Source of the DNA: Candidatus Peregrinibacteria bacterium GW2011_GWF2_43_17
GTDB taxonomy: Bacteria > Patescibacteriota > Gracilibacteria > UBA1369 > UBA12470
Assembly (NCBI GenBank): GCA_000999315.1
Contig: LCFW01000002.1
Location: forward strand, 124,001-188,000
Reading direction: 5' to 3'
DNA: 64,000 nt
This document shows, in pieces, positions 56,815-64,000 of this stretch. The position numbers were made by a program, and so were the translations under genes. Every line of letters starts with the position of its first letter. Within the stretch, counting starts at the first letter, position 1. The notes beneath the pieces are model-generated. The model ran no database searches, was not told where the DNA came from, and worked only from the letters and a program-made list of their open reading frames with translations.

Positions 56815-58138
56815 AACTGACTACCCCTCTGACTTCACCCATCATCTCAACCCGCTTTCCAATCAATTCTTTCGTTCCAATATCTTTCCTGTAAAACACC
56901 GGCCCTTTTACGCTACCCAAAGCCGAAGTCGCGATTGCCGAAGCATCTTCCAGATTATCCGCCATACCTACGAAAGCAACAGCCCTCGATCCTCCCAAAT
57001 ATAAACCATCATCGCGCTGGTCAACAGAAGCGTAGTAAGTTTTAACCCCTTCCGGGATATCCCCGATCTCGATTTTCACGCCTTTGACGGGCTTATCCGG
57101 ATATCCGTCAGGCACGAGATATTTGCAAACCGTAGCCTTCTTCTCAAACTTTATTTTCATGCCTTTAAGTTCGCCCGCAATAATCGCTTGGCATATCTCT
57201 GAAAAATCCGTCCTCAAAATCGGTAAAACGTTCATAGCCTCGGGATCCCCGAATCGGACATTGTACTCAATAAGTCTTACACCGTTTTTTACAGCTATAA
57301 ATCCGCCATACATAATGCCTTTGTAATAAACACCGGTCTCTTCATAAACGGCTTTTGCGACAGCGACATTAATATCATGAGCATCTTGCAAGTCGGATGC
57401 ATTCAAAAACGGCATAGAATGGTCGGCACAACTGTAAGAACCCATCCCTCCGGTATTCGGACCCTTATCACCATCATAAGCTCTCTTATGGTCTTGTACG
57501 GCCGGCATACTGGCAACATTTTCACCATCGACAAAACTCATCAAGCTGAACTCTTGCCCTATAAATTTCTCTTCAACCATAACTTTCCCATCTTCTTTCA
57601 AGCATTGTTCCGCATAAGCGACTCCTTCATCCGTTGTAAAAAGATGATCACCCGAAACTTTCACACCCTTCCCGCTTTTCAAACCGTCCGCCTTAACCAC
57701 ATAATTTCCCGATAAATCTTTCTCTATAAAATTTCGCAAACCATCAGCATCATGAAAAACTTTAAACTTCGGATTGCCGGGGATCTTGTATTTTGCAAGC
57801 AAATCTCTGGCAAAAGATTTGGAGGATTCGAGTGCTCCGGTAGCCATAAACGGTGACGCGGATTTCACCCCGATTTCTTTCAACATATCTACGATCCCTC
57901 CTGCGATTGGCGCTTCCGGACCCACGATCGCATAATCCGGCCTCGTATGTTTCGCAAAATCTTTAATTTTATCAAAATCTGATAAATTGCCGACTTCATA
58001 AGCCGAAGATATCGGCAATAAACCGGGATTTTTAGCACTGCCGAATACCACGACTTCGGCACCGCTTTTACTTCGCAAAAGAGTTTCGGCGATAACATGT
58101 TCTCGGGCGCCATTCCCGATTAAAAGGATTTTTTTCAT
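56813..58138 (-). CDS. purD: Phosphoribosylamine--glycine ligase
   Basis: Second step of de novo purine synthesis. Start MKKILLIGNGAREHVIAETL (58138) gives 441 residues including the N-terminal Rossmann-like domain, the ATP-grasp core (YVVKADGLKSGKGVKVSG, MVEEKFIGQEFSLMSFVDG) and HKRAYDGDKGPNTGGMGSYS, the GARS signature. The ATG overlaps the purF TGA in ATGA, so the genes are translationally coupled. Confidence 0.97.
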   Translation of the reverse strand: MKKILLIGNGAREHVIAETLLRSKSGAEVVVFGSAKNPGLLPISSAYEVGNLSDFDKIKDFAKHTRPDYAIVGPEAPIAGGIVDMLKEIGVKSASPFMATGALESSKSFARDLLAKYKIPGNPKFKVFHDADGLRNFIEKDLSGNYVVKADGLKSGKGVKVSGDHLFTTDEGVAYAEQCLKEDGKVMVEEKFIGQEFSLMSFVDGENVASMPAVQDHKRAYDGDKGPNTGGMGSYSCADHSMPFLNASDLQDAHDINVAVAKAVYEETGVYYKGIMYGGFIAVKNGVRLIEYNVRFGDPEAMNVLPILRTDFSEICQAIIAGELKGMKIKFEKKATVCKYLVPDGYPDKPVKGVKIEIGDIPEGVKTYYASVDQRDDGLYLGGSRAVAFVGMADNLEDASAIATSALGSVKGPVFYRKDIGTKELIGKRVEMMGEVRGVVS

Positions 58139-59625
58139 AGCAAAGTTGCTTGATTGGTATTTGGAGGCATTCTGCATGTACCGCGATCTTCATCTCTTTC
58201 CGATTCCGCTTTTTTCAAAACCTCTTCGGTAACATCTCCGGTCGGATACTCGCCGTTGAAACAAGCCAAACAGAAGTTTTCAACCCCCGCATATTTAACG
58301 GCGGAAACCAAATCGTCAAGAGTTTGATAGAAAAGCGCATCGGCCCCTATAGCTCTTTTTATTTCATCAAAACTAAGCTCATTCGCGATATACTCTTTTC
58401 TGCTTGGCAGATCTATCCCGTACAAACACGGATAGGTGAGTGCGGGCGCGGCCGAAGCGAAATAAATATTTTTTGCTCCCGCGGCTCTTACCATATCAAT
58501 AATCAACTTGGATGTGTTGCCCCTTACGATGCTGTCGTCAACGAGCAGGACGTTTTTACCCTCGAGCTCGGGGATGTTCGGAGTCAGTTTGTATTTTATG
58601 GATTTTTTTCTGATATTTTGTCCCGCCATTATAAAAGTTCTTCCGATATAGCGATTTTTTATGAGGCCGTCTCTGCATTTGACTCCGATTTTATCCGCAA
58701 GGGCGACGGCGGTTGACCTGGAGGTTTCCGGAACCGGACAAACGACATCTATTTTCAATCCGGATTTTTTAATTTGGTTGGCCAGTTTTTCTCCCATTTT
58801 CAATCTGGCTTTATAGACGGATATCCCATCTATAATCGAATCCGGTCTTGCGAAGTAAACCCATTCGAAAATACAAGGAGTATGTTTTTTGTGTGCGACT
58901 TTTTTCCTGTGGACTCGTCTTTGATTGTCTATAAATACGACCTCTCCAGCCTCAACATCGGAAACTTTTTCGAAATCCAACATCTCAAGCGCTACAGACT
59001 CCGACGCGAAAATATAATCTGTATTCAGCCCTTCTCTTTTTCCAAAAACGCCGGGTCTGATCCCATGCGGATCTCTGAAAGCGACCATCCCTTGATTGGC
59101 GATGTGAGCGACGACCATATACGCTCCGCTGATTTTTCCATAAACTTCCTCGACGGCTTTAAACACATGCTCGGGTTTCAAATCCACCCCGGACTTATTT
59201 TGTCTGCGCAAAGCTTTTGCAAAAACATGAAGAATCAACTCCACATCGCAATCGGAATTAACGAGCACTTGTTCTTCTTTGAGGAGCCTCTCCCGAGTCT
59301 CTTTATAATGCAAAAGATTCCCATTGTGAGCCATTGCGATTCCGTATGGAGCCGATCTTGTAAAAGGTTGCGCATCTCTGATGGTACAACCGCCAACCGT
59401 TGGATACCTAAGATGACCTATCCCGATATTTCCCGGCAACTCTTTGAAACTTTCTTCGTTAAAAAGATCCCTGGTCATTCCCAGACCTTTAACCGTATTG
59501 AAATGATGTCCGTCAAAAGTTGTCATACCGGCGGCATCCTGACCTCTGTGTTGCAACACTATCATCGCGTCATACAACTCATATGCGACTTGTCCGCTAC
59601 CGTAAATCCCTATTACTCCACACAT
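58135..59625 (-). CDS. purF: Amidophosphoribosyltransferase
   Basis: First committed step of purine synthesis (PRPP plus glutamine). It begins MCGVIGIYGSG, so Cys2 is the N-terminal glutaminase nucleophile without a propeptide; the glutaminase part includes QHRGQDAAGM and VNSDCDVELI. The PRTase domain has KNVLLVDDSIVRGNTSKLII. A cluster CIFEWVYFARPDS is typical, and C-terminal Cys residues (NFCLACFNGEYP) match Fe-S-type PurF enzymes such as that of Bacillus. It lies between folD and purD in one operon. Confidence 0.97.
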   Translation of the reverse strand: MCGVIGIYGSGQVAYELYDAMIVLQHRGQDAAGMTTFDGHHFNTVKGLGMTRDLFNEESFKELPGNIGIGHLRYPTVGGCTIRDAQPFTRSAPYGIAMAHNGNLLHYKETRERLLKEEQVLVNSDCDVELILHVFAKALRRQNKSGVDLKPEHVFKAVEEVYGKISGAYMVVAHIANQGMVAFRDPHGIRPGVFGKREGLNTDYIFASESVALEMLDFEKVSDVEAGEVVFIDNQRRVHRKKVAHKKHTPCIFEWVYFARPDSIIDGISVYKARLKMGEKLANQIKKSGLKIDVVCPVPETSRSTAVALADKIGVKCRDGLIKNRYIGRTFIMAGQNIRKKSIKYKLTPNIPELEGKNVLLVDDSIVRGNTSKLIIDMVRAAGAKNIYFASAAPALTYPCLYGIDLPSRKEYIANELSFDEIKRAIGADALFYQTLDDLVSAVKYAGVENFCLACFNGEYPTGDVTEEVLKKAESERDEDRGTCRMPPNTNQATLL

Positions 59626-59629
59626 TTTT

Positions 59630-60475
59630 TTATTGGTTAAGTTGTTTTTTGTAAGCGATAAGGGTGTTCTCCATCAAGCATGCCACAGTCATCGGTCCAA
59701 CTCCGCCCGGTACCGGCGTTATATACGAAGCTTTTTTTGAAATTTTTTCAAAATCGCAGTCTCCAATCAGATTTCCATTAATTCTGTTCATCCCGACATC
59801 AATTACGATAACCTCTTTCTTAACCATATCTGCGGTGAGAAGTCCGGCTTTGCCGACCGCAACTACGATCAAATCCGCATTATTGGTGTGATTTTTCAAA
59901 TCTTTTGTATCTATATGACACGTAGTAACGGTCGCACCGCGATTTAAAAGCATCGCGGAAACAGGTTTGCCGACAATATTGCTATGTCCGATAACCGTCG
60001 CATCCATCCCGCGTACATCTATATCGTAATGTTCAAGCAGTCTGATGATGCCTTTCGGCGTACACGGCGCGAAATCTTCAAACTGCATCGACAAAACCGT
60101 TTTTCCGAGATTGTAAGCGTGAAAACCGTCAACATCTTTATAAGGATTTATCGCCTTAATCACCTCTGGCAAATAGATATGTTTCGGCAGAGGTACCTGC
60201 ACCAAAATGCCATTAACTTGTTTATCGGAGTTTAATCTTTGAATCTCTTTTATTAAATTCTCAGTCGTGGTGGTTTTCGCATCCAAACTTATTTGTTCCC
60301 ACAAAATACCAACCTGTTCGCACGCCCTTTTTTTATTTCGCACATAAACCAAACTGGCCGGGTCTTCTCCGACCATGATGACGGTTAACTTCGGTTTTTT
60401 TGAAAGTTGGCAGACCTCTCCCGTAATTTTCTTCAGTATGAAACTTGAAACCAGTTTTCCGTCTAAAATCTTCAT
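59630..60475 (-). CDS. folD: Bifunctional methylenetetrahydrofolate dehydrogenase/cyclohydrolase
   Basis: Interconverts methylene- and formyl-tetrahydrofolate, supplying one-carbon units for purines. Motifs: Tyr-Lys pair region SLVYVRNKKRACEQVGI, NGILVQVPLPKHI, the cofactor segment FAPCTPKGIIRLLEHY, VIGHSNIVGKPVSAMLL, and the C-terminal PVPGGVGPMTVACLMENT. 281 residues is standard. It is four bases from purF and opens the purine operon. Confidence 0.97.
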   Translation of the reverse strand: MKILDGKLVSSFILKKITGEVCQLSKKPKLTVIMVGEDPASLVYVRNKKRACEQVGILWEQISLDAKTTTTENLIKEIQRLNSDKQVNGILVQVPLPKHIYLPEVIKAINPYKDVDGFHAYNLGKTVLSMQFEDFAPCTPKGIIRLLEHYDIDVRGMDATVIGHSNIVGKPVSAMLLNRGATVTTCHIDTKDLKNHTNNADLIVVAVGKAGLLTADMVKKEVIVIDVGMNRINGNLIGDCDFEKISKKASYITPVPGGVGPMTVACLMENTLIAYKKQLNQ

Positions 60476-60515
60476 CGGAAGAGATTTTAACAGGTGAAAC
60501 TTCCCGAAGGCAAAT

Positions 60516-61091
60516 TTAAAGTTTGCTTTTTACTATTTTCCAAATCAATTCCGCGGTATCGGCTATATGATCCTGCAATAAAACATTTTTCCAACCGTAT
60601 TTCTCGGCCAAGTCCTGTAAAACATACCTGCATCGCTCAATCAGAGTGTCGTTTTCTTCATGAATATGTTTTTTTTCTTTTGCCTTCATAATACGAGACC
60701 CGCCGAGAAGAATTCCCAAATCTTCACTTAATAAATATTGATTTAATCTTTCAATCCAATGTGTGTCGAGACCTTTGGCGGTACCCCAGGCGATCCCGGT
60801 CCCGATGTAATCTTCGGCAACGACAATATATCCTTGAGAGAGCCATTTCTTAATCTGCGGCTCAAACTGATATCTGTTCAAAGTAAACCACATTTGCAGT
60901 TCGGCCTCACTTATTTTTTGTTCACTACCACCGCGAAGAATTTGATTCAAATAAGGACCGGTCGGCGGAAGGTCGTAAACCGGATATTTAACGTATTTGG
61001 CTTTATGTCCCTCCTTATTTAACCTTTCAACCAATTTCTTGGCGTGAGTCGTTTTTCCTATGTTGTTGATACCGTAGAGAGCGATGAACAT
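60516..61091 (-). CDS. tmk: Thymidylate kinase-like P-loop kinase
   Basis: Likely dTMP kinase. The start MFIALYGINNIGKTTHAKKL (61091) places the P-loop at residues 7-14 as in Tmk. The LID/DR region is represented by YIVVAEDYIGTGIAWGTAKG, where classical enzymes have a DRY motif (here EDY), so the family is divergent. Length about 191. It follows dut with a 10-bp gap and is plausibly part of the same dTTP pathway together with ThyX. A related deoxynucleoside kinase remains possible. Confidence 0.8.
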   Translation of the reverse strand: MFIALYGINNIGKTTHAKKLVERLNKEGHKAKYVKYPVYDLPPTGPYLNQILRGGSEQKISEAELQMWFTLNRYQFEPQIKKWLSQGYIVVAEDYIGTGIAWGTAKGLDTHWIERLNQYLLSEDLGILLGGSRIMKAKEKKHIHEENDTLIERCRYVLQDLAEKYGWKNVLLQDHIADTAELIWKIVKSKL

Positions 61092-61101
61092 ATTTAAAAT
61101 T

Positions 61102-61533
61102 TTATTTATCGGTACTTCCGAATCCGCCTCTGCTATCTTTTTTAATTTCGGAAACCTCTTCCCATTCAAACTTATCCATTCTGACGAAAACTCCTTGCGC
61201 GATTTTAGTGCCCCTTTCTATGACAACATCTTTCTCGCTGAAATTATAAACCTGAATTTTTATCTCATCTTCCGGACCGCAATAATCATGATCTATAATT
61301 CCAAACCCGTGTGGGGGAGTGACACCATGTTTTCTTGGCGTACTCGATCTGGAAGCGACTATAAGCATATATCCTTTCGGGACTTCGACTATAATGTTGC
61401 TCGGAATAAGCTCTATCGTTCCGGCTTTAATCGTGACAGATTCCCTTGCGGTTATGTCAAAACCCACGGACCCGTCCGTTTCATATTTTGGCAATGGCAA
61501 CGAATTATCTACTCTTTTGATTCTTGCCTGCAT
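61102..61533 (-). CDS. dut: dUTP diphosphatase
   Basis: Trimeric dUTPase that removes dUTP and makes dUMP for ThyX. All five motifs can be seen: DGSVGFDITA, ASRSSTPRKHGV, GIIDHDYCGPEDEIKI, GTKIAQGVF and the C-terminal arm RGGFGSTDK. Motif 2 SSTPRKHG is slightly altered from SSxxxKxG. 143 residues is standard. It is 12 bp downstream of rplA and upstream of tmk. Confidence 0.95.
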   Translation of the reverse strand: MQARIKRVDNSLPLPKYETDGSVGFDITARESVTIKAGTIELIPSNIIVEVPKGYMLIVASRSSTPRKHGVTPPHGFGIIDHDYCGPEDEIKIQVYNFSEKDVVIERGTKIAQGVFVRMDKFEWEEVSEIKKDSRGGFGSTDK

Positions 61534-61545
61534 GTTTTAAATCGT

Positions 61546-62250
61546 TTATAAGTCCTTTAACGCGTTCAGATGATCGATCTTAACGCCGGGACCCATAGTC
61601 GTAGTGATTGTAACGCTCAAAACAAAATTTCCTTTCATATCTTTGGGCTTACTTTCAAGAACGGCTTTAAGATAAGATTTCAAATTCTCGACAAGTTTAT
61701 CGGCAGAAAAAGATACTTTGCCGAATATATTGTGCAAATTGCCCAATTTATCATTTCGGAATTCGACTTTACCTTTTTTAATCTCGGAAATGGTTTTCGT
61801 AAGCTCGGTTGTAACCGTGCCCGCTTTCGGATTCGGCATGAGCCCTTTTTGCCCTAAAGTCCTGGCTATTTTGCCCAACCCCTTCATCATATCCGGAGTG
61901 GCGACGGCCGTATCAAACTCCAACCAGCCCTTTTCTATTTCAGCTACCAATTCTTGGTTGCCGGCTTTTATCGCTCCAGCGGCCAGAGATTCCTTGACTT
62001 TATCTTCACCGACGAATGCGATTACTCTTACTTCTTTACCGATACCATTTGGTAAAGCCACAGTATTTCTTATAAGTTCCTCGGCTTTTGCCGGATCTAT
62101 GCCCAGGTGCATATGTATTTCGGTTGACGCATCGAATTTCGTTACCGACGTTTCCTTCAAAAGAGCGCAAGCTTCTTCAATTGTATAAAGCTTGTTTATA
62201 TCGACCTTGCTTAATGCGGTTCGATACTTTTTTCCGTGTTTTTTTTCCAT
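61546..62250 (-). CDS. rplA: 50S ribosomal protein L1
   Basis: Two-domain ribosomal protein of the L1 stalk. It begins MEKKHGKKYRTALSKVDINK and has the L1 signature region around GLGKIARTLGQKGLMPNPKAGTVT and GKVEFRNDKLGNLHNIFGKVSF. 234 residues is standard. Some Patescibacteria lineages lack L1, so its presence narrows the taxonomy. An unrelated membrane-protein gene is inserted between it and rplK, unlike the usual adjacent pair. Confidence 0.97.
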   Translation of the reverse strand: MEKKHGKKYRTALSKVDINKLYTIEEACALLKETSVTKFDASTEIHMHLGIDPAKAEELIRNTVALPNGIGKEVRVIAFVGEDKVKESLAAGAIKAGNQELVAEIEKGWLEFDTAVATPDMMKGLGKIARTLGQKGLMPNPKAGTVTTELTKTISEIKKGKVEFRNDKLGNLHNIFGKVSFSADKLVENLKSYLKAVLESKPKDMKGNFVLSVTITTTMGPGVKIDHLNALKDL

Positions 62251-62312
62251 GGTGTGTTTGGGTTAAGTGGTAAATAGCCCCCGTTTCAGCGGGGTCCCAC
62301 TAAAATATAAAA

Positions 62313-62771
62313 TTATTCTTCAATATTTTTACTTTTTTGGATAACTTTCCAGTGATAAAGCCATATCGGAGTACCACATATGATTGCCGCCAATCCTTCC
62401 GCCAAATCTCTTTTCCTGGCATCCGAATCTTGAGTAGCCCTTTCTTCTTCTTGGCTGGTTTCACAAGCTTCTACGTCAAACTCGGGAGTCTCTTTTAATA
62501 TATAAGGATCACTGCAAGAACTGTAATAATACTCGCTATAATGCTCTAACGGGAAAACGTAAGTTTTCAGAAATACATTGATCAGGCTGATGCCTCCGAT
62601 TAAGAAGATAATCATGCCGACTGCGGAAAACGTATAAAGATATACGTTTCTGATGATTTTTTTGAAGTTTGTTTGCATTTTTATTCCTATTATTATTAAA
62701 GCTATAACTACTATTATACCTATTAACATCATTGGCCCACTCAAAAACATCGCGGATGGAGTTGATAACAT
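62313..62771 (-). CDS. Membrane protein inserted between rplK and rplA
   Basis: A 152-residue protein with an N-terminal helix (about 11-31, SGPMMLIGIIVVIALIIIGIK), a second (about 44-66, YTFSAVGMIIFLIGGISLINV), and a C-terminal amphipathic segment GTPIWLYHWKVIQK. The last motif is like that of DUF5671-type membrane proteins of Patescibacteria (tentative). Its start lies 5 bp after the rplK stop, so it is co-transcribed with ribosomal protein genes. Function unknown. Confidence 0.65.
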   Translation of the reverse strand: MLSTPSAMFLSGPMMLIGIIVVIALIIIGIKMQTNFKKIIRNVYLYTFSAVGMIIFLIGGISLINVFLKTYVFPLEHYSEYYYSSCSDPYILKETPEFDVEACETSQEEERATQDSDARKRDLAEGLAAIICGTPIWLYHWKVIQKSKNIEE

Positions 62772-62776
62772 TGATT

Positions 62777-63205
62777 TTAATCTTTAACTTCTACGCCCAT
62801 GCTGTGAGCAGTACCGCCGATAATCTTAATTGCGGCATCAATGTCGTTGGCATTCAAATCCGGCATTTTTACTTTCGCTATCTCTTCAAGTTGAGCTCTT
62901 GTTATTGTTCCAACCTTCTCCTTATTCGGTTGCCCCGAACCTTTTTGCAAAGATATGGCTTTCTTTATAAGAACTGCGGCTGGAGGAGTCTTTTTAATAA
63001 AAGTAAAACTTCTGTCCTCATAGATAGTAATTTCAACAGGGACGATAGTATCTCCCATTTCCTTTGTTTCCGCATTGAATTTACTGCAAAAATCTTGAAT
63101 CTGAACGCCGTGTTGACCTAAAGCGGGACCGATTGGAGGTGCCGGATTGGCTTTACCGGCCGGAATCTGTAGCTTCACCATGGTCAAAATCTTCTTCGGA
63201 GGCAT
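62777..63205 (-). CDS. rplK: 50S ribosomal protein L11
   Basis: L11 stalk-base protein. It begins [20 protein letters not shown], with [41 protein letters not shown], and the C-terminal RNA-binding signature [27 protein letters not shown]. 142 residues is standard. Position after nusG, though separated by a hypothetical gene, is the conserved nusG-rplK-rplA context. Confidence 0.97.
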   Translation of the reverse strand: MPPKKILTMVKLQIPAGKANPAPPIGPALGQHGVQIQDFCSKFNAETKEMGDTIVPVEITIYEDRSFTFIKKTPPAAVLIKKAISLQKGSGQPNKEKVGTITRAQLEEIAKVKMPDLNANDIDAAIKIIGGTAHSMGVEVKD

Positions 63206-63266
63206 AAAAATGAAAAATTATAAAATATGCGCATGGATTTTAAGTGTTTCATCAGGGTAAGTCAAG

Positions 63267-63875
63267 CTATTTCAAAGATGAAAACAATTCCTTGAAATTA
63301 TTATGATAAGCGCTTGCGTAATTGAATGCGAAAACCCTGTTTTCTCCCAATACGATTATGAAAATATCGGTTGTCTTTACCGTATCGTTAAAATAAAAAG
63401 AGGCTTCTCCATAATTATTTACTTCGTTTATGGTACCGGCGGACGGCTGATCCATCCCGCTTTGTTTTAAATCGGTATAAACGGTAAACGCTTCAGTTGG
63501 ATCGGCACATACGATTTCATATAAACTACCCAAGTACTCTTCTCCCGAAAACAACTCCCAATAATAACTTTCGGCGGACTCATCGTTATATCCCAAAAAC
63601 TGAAACACCTTATCCGGGAAATTCTTGGATTTCAACTCTGATCCTTCCGGGAAACCAAACGACATATAATCATAAGAATCCAAAGTCGAAAAATACTCGA
63701 CATCTTCTACCTGTTCCGGATCCTCCTCGACGAAGACCCCTTCTTCATTTTCTTGTCCACCTGCTTTCCTGTCCAGATAATCGCTAACCACAAGCTCACT
63801 TACCGTAATTATTACTACGGCCGAGAAGATGATGGTGAATATTGTGAACTTATGCATTTTTGTTTTAAAACTCAA
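63267..63875 (-). CDS. Hypothetical membrane-anchored protein between nusG and rplK
   Basis: A 202-residue protein with one N-terminal membrane helix (about 10-30, FTIFTIIFSAVVIITVSELVV), an acidic linker (about 38-60), and an extracytoplasmic domain with YDYMSFGFPEGSELKSKNFP and a C-terminal part FIIVLGENRVFAFNYASAYH. The latter arrangement recalls small lipoprotein-like domains (PsbP-like) in which a fitted fold ends FxFxYAS; this is a weak resemblance. It is inserted into the ribosomal transcription unit. Confidence 0.6.
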   Translation of the reverse strand: MSFKTKMHKFTIFTIIFSAVVIITVSELVVSDYLDRKAGGQENEEGVFVEEDPEQVEDVEYFSTLDSYDYMSFGFPEGSELKSKNFPDKVFQFLGYNDESAESYYWELFSGEEYLGSLYEIVCADPTEAFTVYTDLKQSGMDQPSAGTINEVNNYGEASFYFNDTVKTTDIFIIVLGENRVFAFNYASAYHNNFKELFSSLK

Positions 63876-63904
63876 ATCTCAGAGTTCAAAACTCTAAACC
63901 GACC

Positions 63905-64000
63905 TTACTTCTTTTTGACCTGCGTGAAATCCAACTCCACCGGCGTCTCTCGTCCGAATATGGTAATCATAACCTTGATTTTGCCCTTGGCCTCATCGAC
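63905..64000 (-). CDS. nusG: Transcription termination/antitermination protein NusG, C-terminal end (cut by window edge)
   Basis: The minus strand reads [20 protein letters not shown] and then [11 protein letters not shown]-stop (stop at 63905-63907). This is the end of the NusG KOW domain ([20 protein letters not shown]). The frame is open to the window edge. Its place before rplK and rplA is the conserved order. Confidence 0.93.
   Translation of the reverse strand, partial: VDEAKGKIKVMITIFGRETPVELDFTQVKKK

Noticed and set aside
62276-62298. GCCCCCGTTTCAGCGGGGTC hairpin as a riboswitch or L1 autoregulatory site
   Set aside because: It sits about 25 bp before the rplA start and is a short GC stem without the conserved L1-binding features. 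It is also similar to stray GCGGG stems seen in the repeats. Insufficient evidence.
1-64000. UGA recoded as glycine or tryptophan (Gracilibacteria/Absconditabacteria code)
   Set aside because: Full-length housekeeping genes have expected lengths without internal UGA, and UGA ends purF and the RelB-like antitoxin. Standard bacterial code.
1-64000. CRISPR array
   Set aside because: No regularly spaced identical 24-37 bp repeats were found. The array at 49.5-49.8 kb has only three short leaders with unequal spacing and hairpins in place of spacers.

Overview
The window looks like chromosomal sequence of a Patescibacteria (Candidate Phyla Radiation) bacterium. This is an inference from several things: compact AT-rich gene packing, a group I intron inside a tRNA gene, a PilM/FtsA-like gene paired with a membrane baseplate-J-like protein, cysteine-knuckle zinc proteins typical of these genomes, SLH/PKD surface proteins, and many small lipoproteins. 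UGA is used as an ordinary stop (for example at the purF/purD overlap), so the recoded Gracilibacteria/Absconditabacteria code does not apply. L1, purine, folate and aromatic amino-acid genes indicate a less reduced lineage. I cannot name the phylum with confidence; a Peregrinibacteria-like group is a guess.

Layout. 0-4.4 kb: 5' part of dnaX, two coupled glycosyltransferases, a lipoprotein, a ComF-like PRTase and a Nudix hydrolase. 4.4-15.5 kb: an accessory stretch marked by fragments of one dispersed repeat family. It carries tRNA-Val, a two-component system with a MacAB-type efflux operon bracketed by two long repeat copies, an SLH protein, a toxin-antitoxin pair, a lipoprotein and an autoinhibited Fic protein. 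15.4-27.5 kb: an ATP-grasp gene behind a terminator and short leader ORF, a proline-rich protein, an MtaB-like methylthiotransferase, a six-PKD/SLH protein, proS, and the baseplate-J-like/PilM-like pair. 27.5-37.4 kb: orphan genes, a zinc-knuckle protein, a TrmB-like regulator, a RelE/Phd pair, ddl, a DUF763 protein, and vanX-alr. 37.5-46.1 kb: a large acidic SLH protein, then yceD-rpmF-nusB-rnc, nifS/nifU and a double-domain ThyX. 46.2-51.3 kb: an AbiE-type pair coupled to a third gene, a three-unit hairpin array, tRNA-Leu and an intron-containing tRNA-Ile. 51.3-64 kb: rpsT, a cohesin/dockerin-like pair, maf, ytxH, a TyrA-PheA fusion, purD-purF-folD-tmk-dut, and rplA, rplK and nusG.

Three observations stand out. 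Two 165-bp MITE copies, each with 4-bp target duplications, sit in the same orientation 15-18 bp upstream of a start codon; one fills almost the whole gap between a strong terminator and the yceD-rpmF-nusB-rnc operon, so it probably supplies that promoter. An array at 49.5-49.8 kb has a repeated leader motif followed each time by a different perfect stem. Direct heptads with an exact 11-bp period precede both the response-regulator gene and the efflux genes, giving a readable regulon.
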